Below are positions 1 to 8,840 of a stretch of DNA of 61,748 nucleotides, one piece after another. This DNA comes from a virus, in the IMG/VR virus record IMGVR_UViG_3300037189_003197, positions 1 through 61,748 of that record. One strand, given 5' to 3'. Below the pieces are notes generated by a model that saw only the letters and a list, made by a program, of their open reading frames with translations, searched no databases and had not been told where the DNA came from. The stretch's first letter is position 1. Each line of letters opens with the position of its first letter. The position numbers and the translations under genes were made by a program.

Positions 1-1570
1 CTGCAGCGTGAATACCAGTACCACGAATACGACCACGAAGCTGTTCACCATAAAGCTCAATCTCTGGATACTTTTCACGGAACCATTCAGTTTGCTTTGA
101 GGTGCAGTAGTCATCCCAAGTGTCAACAAGCTTCATAACTTTATTAACGTCTGTTAGTGGGATCTGTAGAACACGTGCAATATCACGTACAACACCTTTA
201 TCTTTAAACTGAAGAAAGGTAGCAATGGAAGCTACGTGACGATACTGTCTAACCAAATAGTCCTTTACCTCATCACGGCGATTGTCTTGGATATCAGTAT
301 CAATATCTGGGAAGTCATTACGCTCTGGATTAATAAAGCGGAAGAACAAAAGACCATGTTCAATTGGATCAATGTCTGTAATTTCTAGAGCATAACAAAG
401 CAAAGAACCTGCAGCAGAACCTCGTCCTGGACCTACCATGATGTCTTCTTTTTTAGCCCATGCAATCATAGAGCGTACAACCAAGAAGTATGGACCAAAG
501 TTTTTGTTCTTAATAATTTCTAGCTCTTCGTCTAGTCTATCTAGATACTCTTGCTTGTCTGCAAGCCCCTTAAGCCTTAGTCCCTCAAGTGCTAAGGATT
601 TTAGCTCACCGTTAGGGTCTTGGTACTGAACTGGAAGCAGGTCAGCATGGTCTTGAATATTGTAGTCTTGAATCTTTTCTACAATTTCAAGACTAGACTC
701 AAACATGTCTGCACGATCAATTCCCTGTGCCCCCATTGCAGCCTTCATTTCTTCATATGAAAGAAGGTAAATCTCAAACTTATTAAATGACATTTGACGG
801 TCAGCACCATATAGATAATCTAACTTATCCATTAATCCATCTAGCTTTTTTGCTTTGTCATATGTAGCATCTTTTTCAGGCTTACTTGAATATGAGTTAA
901 GAATAAGCTTGAGCTCTTGGATTTCTTTTTGAGATGGGTCAGAGTGATGGCAGTCTGGAGTTACGACTGGCTTGATATCAAACTCGTCAGCAAGATCTAG
1001 AATAATCTTGTTAATTTCTGCTGGGTTGTGTGGCATTACTTCTAGGTAATAGTCATCACCAAAAGTTTCTTTACACCACTTAATGTGGTCCTTAGCATAT
1101 GCAAGCTCGTCAGCCTCAATGGCTTTTGCTAGCACACCAGACAAACATCCAGAGGTTATAATAAGACCTTCTTTGTATTCTTCTAAAACCTTCCAGTCAA
1201 TTCTTGGCTTCTTGTAAAAACCTTCTGTCCAACCAATCTCATTTAGCTTGTTAAGGTTTTCTAGTCCAGCAGCATCCTTAGCTAAAATAATAAGGTGGTT
1301 GTAGTTTAAATCTAGTGGGTCGTTCTTTTCTTTCTTGTCTGTGTGATCAAAGCGGTCTCTCGTAATATACCCCTCAATACCAAGGATTGGCTTGATGCCC
1401 TTTTCTTTTGCAGCACGGTACATCTCACGATGACCAGACAAAGAACCGTGATCAGTAATAGCAATAGCTGGCATACCTAGTTCAGCTGCACGATCCACAT
1501 ACTCTTGTGGTGTTGCGATTCCATCAAATAGGGAGTAGTGCGTGTGAACGTGTAGTCCAGCGTAATTCAT
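1..1570 (-). CDS. dnaE: DNA polymerase III alpha subunit (family C), 3' end cut by window edge
   Basis: Replicative DNA polymerase of the phage. The N-terminus starts with the PHP-domain pattern HVHTHYSLFDG (about residues 7-17) and continues with AITDHGSLSG. The polymerase core shows PGRGSAAGSL near residue 380 and PDIDTD near residue 421, which carries two catalytic aspartates typical of bacterial Pol III alpha. About 523 residues are visible and the frame is open to the left edge, so the C-terminal part lies outside. The ATG at 1570 is preceded by AAGGACTTTT, a good ribosome binding site. It is the last visible gene of the replication group with SSB, primase and helicase. The family assignment is very secure; PolC is unlikely because PHP is at the N-terminus with no inserted exonuclease seen. 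Confidence 0.95.
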   Translation of the reverse strand, partial: MNYAGLHVHTHYSLFDGIATPQEYVDRAAELGMPAIAITDHGSLSGHREMYRAAKEKGIKPILGIEGYITRDRFDHTDKKEKNDPLDLNYNHLIILAKDAAGLENLNKLNEIGWTEGFYKKPRIDWKVLEEYKEGLIITSGCLSGVLAKAIEADELAYAKDHIKWCKETFGDDYYLEVMPHNPAEINKIILDLADEFDIKPVVTPDCHHSDPSQKEIQELKLILNSYSSKPEKDATYDKAKKLDGLMDKLDYLYGADRQMSFNKFEIYLLSYEEMKAAMGAQGIDRADMFESSLEIVEKIQDYNIQDHADLLPVQYQDPNGELKSLALEGLRLKGLADKQEYLDRLDEELEIIKNKNFGPYFLVVRSMIAWAKKEDIMVGPGRGSAAGSLLCYALEITDIDPIEHGLLFFRFINPERNDFPDIDTDIQDNRRDEVKDYLVRQYRHVASIATFLQFKDKGVVRDIARVLQIPLTDVNKVMKLVDTWDDYCTSKQTEWFREKYPEIELYGEQLRGRIRGTGIHAA

Positions 1571-1637
1571 AAAAGTCCTTTGTTAGTTAAATAAAATTGT
1601 GGGATGGGCAGTTTATGGAGATGCCCAGCTCAACTTT

Positions 1638-2303
1638 TTACCAGTCAGCGTTGCTGGTGGTTGAAGCACCTGGGCCGTCAAAGCCTAGGTAGAAGTTTTC
1701 CTGCTCTGCATATGGCACGTGACGAACAACCTTGTCTAGGTTGAATGGCTGTACCTTTGACCAGTCAAACGGTTCTGCATCTGGTGTAGTTGGAATTAGA
1801 GTGTAGTTAGTTTCAATACCCTGACCATTACGCTTTAGCTTCCAAACTAGGTTAGAGATGCTTCCAGTCTCAAGTGCATATTCACGAATAGTGTCAAATG
1901 CAGACTGCTTAGAGATACCCTGTGACCATACAGCTACATATGGCTCTTCAATACCATCGTCAATGACCACGTTGCAGTAGAAGCGAAGACGTGCTCGCCA
2001 TCCTGCCTTTGGGTCTTTACGATGCATTTCTTCTGCCCAGTCACGGCCTTCTGACTCCATCGTGTCTAGAGCCTTACGCTTGTAATCCTTTGGATTTGTG
2101 TGTTCCTTAACAACAACAGCCAAACCACGGTCTGGGCTATAGTTTGCGGAATCTTGATCTAGCTCTTCAACAAAACGAATCTTTACAGACTGTCCGTCTG
2201 CTAGCTTTACCCAACGAACCTTTGGTCCTGATGCTGCTGGGTCTGAAGCTGGCTTGCTATCTAGTAGTGCATTAATGTTTTTTAGTCCTTTTACAACGCT
2301 CAT
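1638..2303 (-). CDS. putative single-stranded DNA-binding protein (gp32-like)
   Basis: A 221-residue protein between the polymerase and primase genes. It has no secretion or membrane segment. Its core, about residues 28-180, alternates short hydrophobic strands (VKIRFVEEL, WRARLRFYCNVVI, YVAVWSQGI, NLVWKLKRNG, NYTLIP). This resembles the T4 gp32-type ssDNA-binding core of many phages, where the ligand-binding fold is followed by a flexible tail. The C-terminus (GPGASTTSNADW) is flexible but not strongly acidic, unlike classical SSB tails. Position in the replisome cluster supports the role of coating unwound DNA. The assignment rests on pattern and context; a replication accessory protein of another type is possible. 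Confidence 0.55.
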   Translation of the reverse strand: MSVVKGLKNINALLDSKPASDPAASGPKVRWVKLADGQSVKIRFVEELDQDSANYSPDRGLAVVVKEHTNPKDYKRKALDTMESEGRDWAEEMHRKDPKAGWRARLRFYCNVVIDDGIEEPYVAVWSQGISKQSAFDTIREYALETGSISNLVWKLKRNGQGIETNYTLIPTTPDAEPFDWSKVQPFNLDKVVRHVPYAEQENFYLGFDGPGASTTSNADW

Positions 2304-2342
2304 ATTTTTGTGTTCTCCTATTTTTTATATTGTGTTGGTTTC

Positions 2343-3281
2343 TTATTGTAGCATAGACATGATTGAGTTGTCAAACCTATACTCTAGTGTTTTTATTGTT
2401 TCATCATCCATGTCTCCAATATCTTTGTACTTAGCATCAAGCTTGATTACAGAAATGCGAGAGCCAAGCTTATCAATTAGCTTTTGCCTCATTGTATTTC
2501 CAGCCTCATCGTTGTCAGCAAGAAGAATAATATTGTTAAAATATTTCTTCAATAAGTCCATCTGTATACCAGATACCATGGATCCTAGGGTAGCCACTGC
2601 TGGCAGCCCCACCTGATCAAGCCTTATCGCATCAAAAGATGACTCAACGACATAGACCTTATCAGAAGTCTTTACTCTGTTTAGATTGAATAGTGTTTTG
2701 CTCTTGGGTAGTCCTGGGGTATTTTTAAACTCTTTACCCTCCACAGAACGACCAACAAATCCAATAGTCATCCCATCTGGAGATGCTACTGGAATAGTAA
2801 CCATGTCTTGCTTTTCTGAATAGCCCAAAGAAAACTTTTTAACAGACTCTTCTGTAATAAGTCTTCCTGTATAGTAACGCATGGCACGTGGAGATTCTAG
2901 TGCTTGATTATTTAGGCGTTTTATAATTAGCTCATCATACTGGACGTACTCTGGCTTTTCTTGTAGTTGTTTTTCAATATCATAAGTAAGGTCTGCAGTT
3001 GTTTCTTTGCTCTTAATAAAACGTGCAGCCTCAAAGTATGACCTACCAGAATTATCCATTACGAGTTCAATTAGGTTAGCTACTTTTTGACAAGCAAAGC
3101 AAAAGAATATTCCAGTAACCTTATCTACTTCTCCTGCTGGGGTACGAGAGTTATTGTGGAATGGACAAAAAATAATATAGTCAGAATCAATCTCATTCAT
3201 TATCTCAATGCCTGAGCCAATAAGTACACGTTTAATTTGTTCTGCTGTATATACTGTTTTTGAATTCTTCTTGTCGTTCAC
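2343..3281 (-). CDS. dnaG: DNA primase, DnaG type
   Basis: Makes RNA primers for lagging-strand synthesis. A CHC2-type zinc finger is visible with Cys39, His42, Cys61 and Cys64. The TOPRIM domain follows, with the conserved Glu at about residue 213 (VVESSFDAIRL) and the metal-binding DND at 256-258 (LLADNDEAGN). At 312 residues it is much shorter than cellular DnaG (about 600), lacking the C-terminal helicase-binding domain, as often in phages. It lies 5 nt downstream of the helicase gene and is probably co-translated with it; the pair forms the phage primosome. Confidence 0.92.
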   Translation of the reverse strand: MNDKKNSKTVYTAEQIKRVLIGSGIEIMNEIDSDYIIFCPFHNNSRTPAGEVDKVTGIFFCFACQKVANLIELVMDNSGRSYFEAARFIKSKETTADLTYDIEKQLQEKPEYVQYDELIIKRLNNQALESPRAMRYYTGRLITEESVKKFSLGYSEKQDMVTIPVASPDGMTIGFVGRSVEGKEFKNTPGLPKSKTLFNLNRVKTSDKVYVVESSFDAIRLDQVGLPAVATLGSMVSGIQMDLLKKYFNNIILLADNDEAGNTMRQKLIDKLGSRISVIKLDAKYKDIGDMDDETIKTLEYRFDNSIMSMLQ

Positions 3282-3286
3282 TCTTT

Positions 3287-4507
3287 TTATTTGTCTTCCA
3301 TGTCTTTGTATCTGTAATAGCCTTTATCAAAATCTGCTTGCACAAAGAAGTCACCCATAAAACCATTACGGTTTTTTCTAAATGCACATTCTATGATATC
3401 ACTATTTGTGGCACGACCTAGTGCTAAAACCCAGTCAGCATCGTAAGCAATTTGACGTGACCAAGCAGTTTGACCAAGAGTTGGAACACCGCTCAAATCA
3501 TTTACATCATCAGGAGTGGCTGATGAAATAGCAATAATAGGAACCTCTTCGCCAATAGCCAAAAGCTTTAGCTCACGAGATAGGTTTTTCATTCTAACAA
3601 CTTCATTTTCTGATCTTTGGTTTGGAGACATGAGTTGTAGGTAGTCAACAATAATAAAGTCAGGCTTGTACTGATCAATCTTTCCACGAAGAACTGATGG
3701 ATTAATTTCTCCACCAGAATCATTAGATATAATGTGAAACTCTGGCTTGCCAGCAATCTCTTTCTGATGCCACTTTTTTAGCATGTCTAGTTCAATGTCG
3801 CCGTTGCTAATCTTACGATGTGACCATAGACCTTCACCCATAATAGTAAATACACGATTACGAACTTCTGTCTCTGACATTTCTAGAGAGATAATTAGTG
3901 GTGACTTTCCCTGCTTCCATGCCTGTACCGCAAAATATAGTGCCATCCAGGACTTACCAATACCTGGATAAGCAAGGAATACTCCAAGTTGTCCTGGCAT
4001 AATTCCAGCTGGTAGATAGTTATCAAATCCTGGAAGGTTTGTTTTAATACCAGTAACACCAAGTGCTTGCTGTGCTTTTACATTTTCAAAGTATGCGACT
4101 GCAGACTCAAGGTCTGTAACATCAATGTCACGGATAGCAGAGGTATTCTTCTTTAGCTCTGAAGTTTTTGTAATTAGATCTTCTAGGGCAATACCACCCT
4201 GACCATTTTGAACTTCTTGTGCAGCATTACGTAAGATATTTTTTAGACTATCATTTAAATATTCTGTTTGTAACTCATCTAAGTGATGCTTAGTTGATCC
4301 AATACCGTCTACTGGAGCAAAGTCACGAAACTTTTCTACAACTAGTGATGTTGGAGGAACTGATTGATTGGTTTCAAAGTATTTACGAATAAAGGTCCAG
4401 ATGTCAAGGTGTGTAGTTAGCAAGGTATCAATATTAGCCTGAAGCAATACATGCATCTGCTTATCAGACAATACTGCTGATATTACCTTTGATTCTGTAT
4501 TACTCAC
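3287..4507 (-). CDS. dnaB: replicative DNA helicase, DnaB type
   Basis: Hexameric 5'-3' helicase of the RecA fold. An N-terminal helical domain (about residues 1-110) precedes the ATPase core. Walker A is at about 180-187 (YPGIGKSW), followed by the DnaB pattern SLEMSETEVRNR and Walker B IIVDYLQLM at about 285-293. The C-terminal QIAYDADWVL and FRKNRNG segments match late DnaB motifs. Length (406) is a little shorter than bacterial DnaB (about 470). It overlaps the upstream 102-residue gene by 8 nt and sits directly before the primase gene. Confidence 0.93.
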   Translation of the reverse strand: MSNTESKVISAVLSDKQMHVLLQANIDTLLTTHLDIWTFIRKYFETNQSVPPTSLVVEKFRDFAPVDGIGSTKHHLDELQTEYLNDSLKNILRNAAQEVQNGQGGIALEDLITKTSELKKNTSAIRDIDVTDLESAVAYFENVKAQQALGVTGIKTNLPGFDNYLPAGIMPGQLGVFLAYPGIGKSWMALYFAVQAWKQGKSPLIISLEMSETEVRNRVFTIMGEGLWSHRKISNGDIELDMLKKWHQKEIAGKPEFHIISNDSGGEINPSVLRGKIDQYKPDFIIVDYLQLMSPNQRSENEVVRMKNLSRELKLLAIGEEVPIIAISSATPDDVNDLSGVPTLGQTAWSRQIAYDADWVLALGRATNSDIIECAFRKNRNGFMGDFFVQADFDKGYYRYKDMEDK

Positions 4508-4808
4508 TTAGCCACCTTTTAGCCATCTCTCTACGCTCTGCTCGTTCTTTTTCGTCTTTTACCTTTTCATCCATAGCCTGCAAAATCTTTTCTGCATTAT
4601 AGGCATAGAATGTCCAGCTTGGTTTTTGTGCTACTTCAAAATAATAGTACACTAATTTCATGGCTAAGTCAAGGCCAAATGATTCAACAATAGCATCAGC
4701 TGCCCATTGTTCTGTGTTCAGATTAAGTACTGGCTTTGCACCATACTTTTTAAGATGTTGACTAGAGTAGGTGCCAAGTAAAGCCATGCGGTCTTTACGT
4801 TCAGCCAT
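4500..4808 (-). CDS. small helical protein upstream of helicase, possible helicase loader
   Basis: A 102-residue protein predicted mostly helical, with a charged C-terminal helix (KVKDEKERAERREMAKRW). It overlaps the helicase gene at its 3' end and the preceding gene by one base (TAATG), so it belongs to the replication operon. Phage helicase loaders and helicase-binding proteins often occupy this position, but no diagnostic motif is seen, and it is far smaller than AAA+ loaders. The loader role is inference from position only. Confidence 0.6.
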   Translation of the reverse strand: MAERKDRMALLGTYSSQHLKKYGAKPVLNLNTEQWAADAIVESFGLDLAMKLVYYYFEVAQKPSWTFYAYNAEKILQAMDEKVKDEKERAERREMAKRWLSE

Positions 4809-5014
4809 TACTCGTCTATTTCAGACTTTGCTTCTGCTAGTTTTTCTGTTAGCTTTGATTCTACAAAGCTGTACACACGCTCAAATGCGTCGTTAACAGT
4901 CTCACCTTCACGTCTTGAGTCAACTACCCCAAGATCCAAACGCAAAGACTGAAAGTTACCTAGATTAAGTGTATATCCTAAAGTAACGTTTACCTTGGTT
5001 TCTTCGTTGTTCAT
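4808..5014 (-). CDS. conserved-looking small hypothetical protein
   Basis: A 68-residue acidic protein of unknown function. The ATG at 5014 is chosen because GAGGGGTAGGAAA directly precedes it; a longer reading frame reaching 5071 would overlap the upstream gene without a ribosome site. The N-terminal half alternates strand-like residues (VTLGYTLNLGNFQSLRLDLGVV) and the C-terminal half is one acidic helix ending EIDE. The stop codon overlaps the next start. It sits between a DNA-binding protein and the helicase operon. Confidence 0.7.
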   Translation of the reverse strand: MNNEETKVNVTLGYTLNLGNFQSLRLDLGVVDSRREGETVNDAFERVYSFVESKLTEKLAEAKSEIDE

Positions 5015-5033
5015 TTTCCTACCCCTCACGGTA

Positions 5034-5576
5034 TTAAATAGATTCTGACCAAACAGGTATAAACCTGCCATCCTCAGTTCTTGTATAAGTCAGTATACCA
5101 TCTCCCATTCGTCTTGTCAACTCCTGGTTAGTTGGTGTCATATTGTTTGTAATTAAGCCATCTTTTCTTGGTTGGCCAATATGTATTGATGCTAGTATAT
5201 CACGAATTTCTTTAACTTGCGACTCTGAATAATAGCTTCTTATTTGCCACCCAGTTTTTCCATCCTTAGAAGATCCTATTGGAAATGGAATTACGCCACG
5301 CTTCATTAGGCTTGGCATATATTTTTTGTGACGATTAACTAGCTTAGCTGTTTCTCCCACAGTATAGGCACGTTCACGATTACGTTTAAAGTCAGATGTA
5401 AAGCAAGACTCCATGCGATCTTTTGTAATGTTGTAAAGTGTAATCATTCCAGTAGAACGACTTTGATGGTGCGGACGAACAAGATCGCCATTTAAGAACC
5501 AAACCTTTTTATTTCCAGGAATAACAGACTCTTGATTGTACTCTTCGTCTAATAGTTTTCTTTCATTGCTTTGCAT
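5034..5576 (-). CDS. helix-turn-helix (MerR/excisionase-like) DNA-binding protein
   Basis: A 180-residue basic protein. Residues about 90-140 (YTVGETAKLVNRHKKYMPSL followed by a Gly/Trp-containing turn and YYSESQVKEIRDIL) fit a winged helix-turn-helix of the MerR or excisionase type: a recognition helix, a short wing and a following helix. The start overlaps the stop of the upstream structural gene (TAATG). It stands exactly at the border between the tail and replication modules, a sensible place for a regulator or an origin-binding protein. The target is unknown. Confidence 0.65.
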   Translation of the reverse strand: MQSNERKLLDEEYNQESVIPGNKKVWFLNGDLVRPHHQSRSTGMITLYNITKDRMESCFTSDFKRNRERAYTVGETAKLVNRHKKYMPSLMKRGVIPFPIGSSKDGKTGWQIRSYYSESQVKEIRDILASIHIGQPRKDGLITNNMTPTNQELTRRMGDGILTYTRTEDGRFIPVWSESI

Positions 5577-6022
5577 TAGTTTGGAATTCCGATTATAATT
5601 AGATTAACGGTTGTGGATGCAATTCCAGCCCTATTAAACCTAACCAAACCAGTTAATCCGCTTGTGTTAACATTTGTTAAAATAACAGTGGCATCAGATC
5701 CTGCTCCTATTGCACTACCAGCATTTACAATTGTTGCAGTTACAATTGGTGTATACTTAAAGTTTGCATCATAAGAGTATCTAAACTCTACAGTGTTATC
5801 AGCAGTTTGTGAACTTCCTGAAGTTACCTCTACACGACCACCTATAATTCTTGCCTCAGAAGTTTTTACTGATTGTGGACCAACGCCTGGCGTATCGATT
5901 GTAGTTGAATTATATCCAGTTGTAGATATTTGATCAGATAATTGATTTACAGCGTTTGTAATCTGATAAATATAGCTAACGTCAATTGGTTGACCTCGCT
6001 CAGGTAACGGTATTTTTGCCAT
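5576..6022 (-). CDS. small virion or tail-tip protein (hypothetical)
   Basis: A 148-residue beta-rich, Ser/Thr/Gly/Val-rich protein with little charge, ending in a hydrophobic strand (TVNLIIIGIPN). The N-terminal MAKIPLPERGQPIDVSYIYQ and the alternating strand pattern are common in phage fibre or baseplate accessory proteins. SD AGGAG lies before ATG 6022, and an extended -10 lies at 6040-6048. It follows three minor tail genes. The structural role is inference. Confidence 0.6.
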   Translation of the reverse strand: MAKIPLPERGQPIDVSYIYQITNAVNQLSDQISTTGYNSTTIDTPGVGPQSVKTSEARIIGGRVEVTSGSSQTADNTVEFRYSYDANFKYTPIVTATIVNAGSAIGAGSDATVILTNVNTSGLTGLVRFNRAGIASTTVNLIIIGIPN

Positions 6023-6039
6023 AGTATTCTCCTAATTAA

Positions 6040-6048
6040 ATTATACCA
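6040..6048 (-). promoter_or_regulatory. extended -10 promoter (TGGTATAAT)
   Basis: The minus strand reads TGGTATAAT about 18 nt before the start at 6022, followed by AGGAG. It would drive the last tail gene and the replication genes. No clear -35 box is visible. Confidence 0.55.
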
Positions 6049-6053
6049 GAAAG

Positions 6054-6671
6054 CTATATGCCTTTTTGAGTCTTTCTAAAAAGGGTTAGCTTGTTGTTGT
6101 AGTAATCTCTTACTTTTGGTATTGATGGTAGCTGTATTGCTACGTCTACTGCAGATCTTCCTGCTGGCTTTATAATTGAAAAATTATTATTTGAAATGGT
6201 TGTGCTGAGTTCCCAATTGGACCACCCTGCTGCCTCTGGATCATCTGTGTTAGAGTTATTCCATCTAATCCAAATATCATAAACATTTCCATCTCTAAAA
6301 AACTTAATATAGTTTGCCTCTTCAATACTCATATAGTCTGGGTCTTCAGGTTCTAGTTCTATTTGTTCTGCAATTTCTGAGTCATTTGGAAAAGACCAAA
6401 CTACATTAATAACATCACCAACATTAGCAACTGAAATTCTGGTGGATGCAGTATATGGAAAAGGGGTTGTTACGTTTGGCATCGCATACCTAATAATTTC
6501 TGACCAATGAGAAAACCTGTTTTTGTCTTCAGAAACAATTCTGTATCTAAAATCATAGTGTAGGCCGTCTACTTCTTCTCTGTCCAAAAGCTCGTTAGTA
6601 GTGGTTGTAATTTGAACTAATGGAAATTCAGATTTAGGAATTCTTATTTGCTTAATTCCAACATCAACCAT
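6054..6671 (-). CDS. minor tail protein (hypothetical)
   Basis: A 205-residue protein sharing its start with the stop of the upstream gene. The middle part (FRYRIVSEDKNRFSHWSEIIRY) resembles a fibronectin type III-like strand set, seen in phage tail-tip proteins that present Trp-Ser loops. The rest is acidic and beta-rich. It is encoded between other tail-tip genes and is probably a surface component of the tail tip. No enzymatic motif is visible. Confidence 0.65.
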   Translation of the reverse strand: MVDVGIKQIRIPKSEFPLVQITTTTNELLDREEVDGLHYDFRYRIVSEDKNRFSHWSEIIRYAMPNVTTPFPYTASTRISVANVGDVINVVWSFPNDSEIAEQIELEPEDPDYMSIEEANYIKFFRDGNVYDIWIRWNNSNTDDPEAAGWSNWELSTTISNNNFSIIKPAGRSAVDVAIQLPSIPKVRDYYNNKLTLFRKTQKGI

Positions 6672-8041
6672 TAGGTCACATCCAGGATAAATCTATACTC
6701 AATATAGTTAGTAGTGTTTGAAGATTTTACGATAGTAACTTTGTCAGTATTCTGAACAACAGAATATCCCGTAAGCCCATATACTGGATTGATGGTGCTT
6801 ACGTTGTCAAGTCTAAGTGCATCAAGTGCTACATAAAACCGATCGCTTGCATATTCAATAGTGCCGCCTGAAGATGTTGACGAAACGTCTGTGTTTGTTT
6901 TTGCATAACTAAATGTGTTTGAAGTGACATCAGTAATTAGGTGCACTCCATTAAATACTGAGTCAACACCACTGACTCTAACATAGTCGTTTTCTGCAAA
7001 TCCATGATCTGCTCCAGTTGTAAGTGTTGCAATGTTATTTGTTAGTGCTTTATTCGTAACTGATATGGTTTGGGTAGTGGTTACGTAAACCTTAACTATA
7101 GACACGTTTCTCCAAGAAAACTGTCCAGTATTGTAAAACAACTCATCTAGTCTTTTTGTTGCAACAACATATCTATTGTCTGTACGATAATCAGTATCGT
7201 CTGCAGATATTTGCATCCAAGCATACTGACTTCTATCGCTATTGCTAAATTCAACAATAATGTTTACCGCTTCTGGAATAACGTCTGAGTCTCCGTTTAC
7301 TGGTATAATTGAAAACGCTAACTTCATTAGGTCTGACGATGAGTTTTTGCTTAAGTCTGTAGGTAGTCCAGTAATTTGTAAAAAGTTTGGAGATCCATAA
7401 GTTTGAATATTTTCTCCATTTGTGTATATGTAGGATGTATCTCCCTTTAGCATCAGCACATTTGAAAGATACCTAGGTCTTTCAAATCTTTCTACTCTAT
7501 TTTGTTTAGTAAAAATACCATTACTTGTACTTGTTTTAATTGCTGGTGGTTGTAGGTTTTCTGGGCTAGCTGTAGCTTCAAGGTCAACACTAATAATATT
7601 TGTAGTTTCATTAATGATAGAGTTTTGTGCTTCAGGAAAGTCTGCGTTTGATGACGATGCGTTGCTTATTGTGTTTCCCTTAACAAGCTGCCACTGCTCT
7701 TCACCAGAAAAAGCAGAAATTGTTTTACTATCAAACCTTCCAGCCAATGAGTTAGCTCCTGCAGAATATATTCCAATCTCTGAAATTTCGTATCTTTCTT
7801 CTGTTGGTAGCTGAGCAGTTAAGATAACCTTATTAACACCATTGTCATTTACGTATCCACGTGAAGAAATTGGAACACGAAACATTTCAAAATCTAGTGC
7901 AGATTTTTCTGAGTAGTCGCCGAAAGCTTCTGAGGACTCTAGAGGTTCTGCACCACAACCTAGGGCTATAAATGAAGCATACGCTGGAGCATCTCCAATG
8001 AGATACTTTGCAATAATGTTTTTACCAATATCAGTTATCAT
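6671..8041 (-). CDS. minor tail / baseplate-like protein
   Basis: A 456-residue beta-rich protein. The N-terminus (MITDIGKNIIAKYLIGDAPAYASFIALGCGAEP) resembles the start of tail-tip proteins from actinobacterial and cyanobacterial phages that carry a small-molecule-like binding face. The middle contains a duplicated Ig-like strand pattern around residues 330-400 (VSVTNKALTNNIATLTTGADH). Its stop lies just before the 205-residue gene. Presumed part of the tail tip; receptor binding is possible but not shown. Confidence 0.65.
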   Translation of the reverse strand: MITDIGKNIIAKYLIGDAPAYASFIALGCGAEPLESSEAFGDYSEKSALDFEMFRVPISSRGYVNDNGVNKVILTAQLPTEERYEISEIGIYSAGANSLAGRFDSKTISAFSGEEQWQLVKGNTISNASSSNADFPEAQNSIINETTNIISVDLEATASPENLQPPAIKTSTSNGIFTKQNRVERFERPRYLSNVLMLKGDTSYIYTNGENIQTYGSPNFLQITGLPTDLSKNSSSDLMKLAFSIIPVNGDSDVIPEAVNIIVEFSNSDRSQYAWMQISADDTDYRTDNRYVVATKRLDELFYNTGQFSWRNVSIVKVYVTTTQTISVTNKALTNNIATLTTGADHGFAENDYVRVSGVDSVFNGVHLITDVTSNTFSYAKTNTDVSSTSSGGTIEYASDRFYVALDALRLDNVSTINPVYGLTGYSVVQNTDKVTIVKSSNTTNYIEYRFILDVT

Positions 8042-8043
8042 AC

Positions 8044-8838
8044 TTAGCTTTCTGTGCTTTCTATCATATTTATATCTTCTATTATACCAGCACTAAGGAT
8101 TTGTACCTCTACTTGTTCGTCAGGTTTAATATTAATAAACTCTATAATACCCTCGCCAGTTGCCAGGTCTAGCTTGTAGTTTTTGCCATTTTCGCCACTG
8201 CCTACGTTTGGAATTTTGTTTCTTAGGTTAATGGTAAAGTTTGAAAAAAACTTGTCTGAAGTTTGTTGTAGCCTCAATAAATTTGTTGGATTGTAAGCTT
8301 CTTGCAAAATACCCAGGTTTTTAAATGGTTGATATACAACATCCTGACCATTAACTGTATCGTTTCTTGCAATAGTTAAAAGTTCTTGACCACCAACATT
8401 TTCAAACAATAGATCAATAATTAATTCATCACTAAGCTTTTCGTCAATAAACTCTACAGTATCAATTGGTGCACTTCTGACTGCTGGCACTGGTGTTGCC
8501 ACCACATCTTGTTGTGGTGCTGGAGGAACTGGTGCTGGAGTATTAGTTGCTGGGCTTGCTGCAACTGGGGCTGCTGTGGTTGGGGTTGGTGCAGGAGCTG
8601 GAGCTGCTGGAGCGGGGGCTGCAGGTGCAGGTGGTGGCGGAGAGTTAGTTCCAGCTGGAGCCATGCCAAGAACTGCTCTTTCAGCGTTTGTTAGGGAATT
8701 TGCTCCACTTGTTTGTAGTTTACGAAGAGCTGCTGCTGCCCTTGCAGACCTTTCTTCTGCCTCGATTTGTGCTCTTGTTTTTACTGCTGGTTTTGCAGCT
8801 GGTTTTGATCCGCCTCCACCATCGTGTAGCATTCTCAT
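8044..8838 (-). CDS. tail-tip protein with Pro/Ala-rich linker
   Basis: A 264-residue protein in three parts: a basic Ala-rich helix (residues about 15-60), a low-complexity linker of Pro, Ala and Thr (about 65-115) and a compact acidic C-terminal domain (about 120-264, with DTVEFIDEKLSDELIIDLLFENVGG). The linker suggests a flexible tether between the tail shaft and a distal domain. The out-of-frame open frames through the linker are compositional artefacts. It is contiguous with the large minor tail gene (2-nt gap). Confidence 0.6.
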   Translation of the reverse strand: MRMLHDGGGGSKPAAKPAVKTRAQIEAEERSARAAAALRKLQTSGANSLTNAERAVLGMAPAGTNSPPPPAPAAPAPAAPAPAPTPTTAAPVAASPATNTPAPVPPAPQQDVVATPVPAVRSAPIDTVEFIDEKLSDELIIDLLFENVGGQELLTIARNDTVNGQDVVYQPFKNLGILQEAYNPTNLLRLQQTSDKFFSNFTINLRNKIPNVGSGENGKNYKLDLATGEGIIEFINIKPDEQVEVQILSAGIIEDINMIESTES

Positions 8839-8840
8839 TT

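Noticed and set aside
5015-5071. Longer start for the 68-residue protein (MAGLYLFGQ...)
   Set aside because: It overlaps the upstream gene and lacks a ribosome site, while GAGGGG precedes the ATG at 5014.
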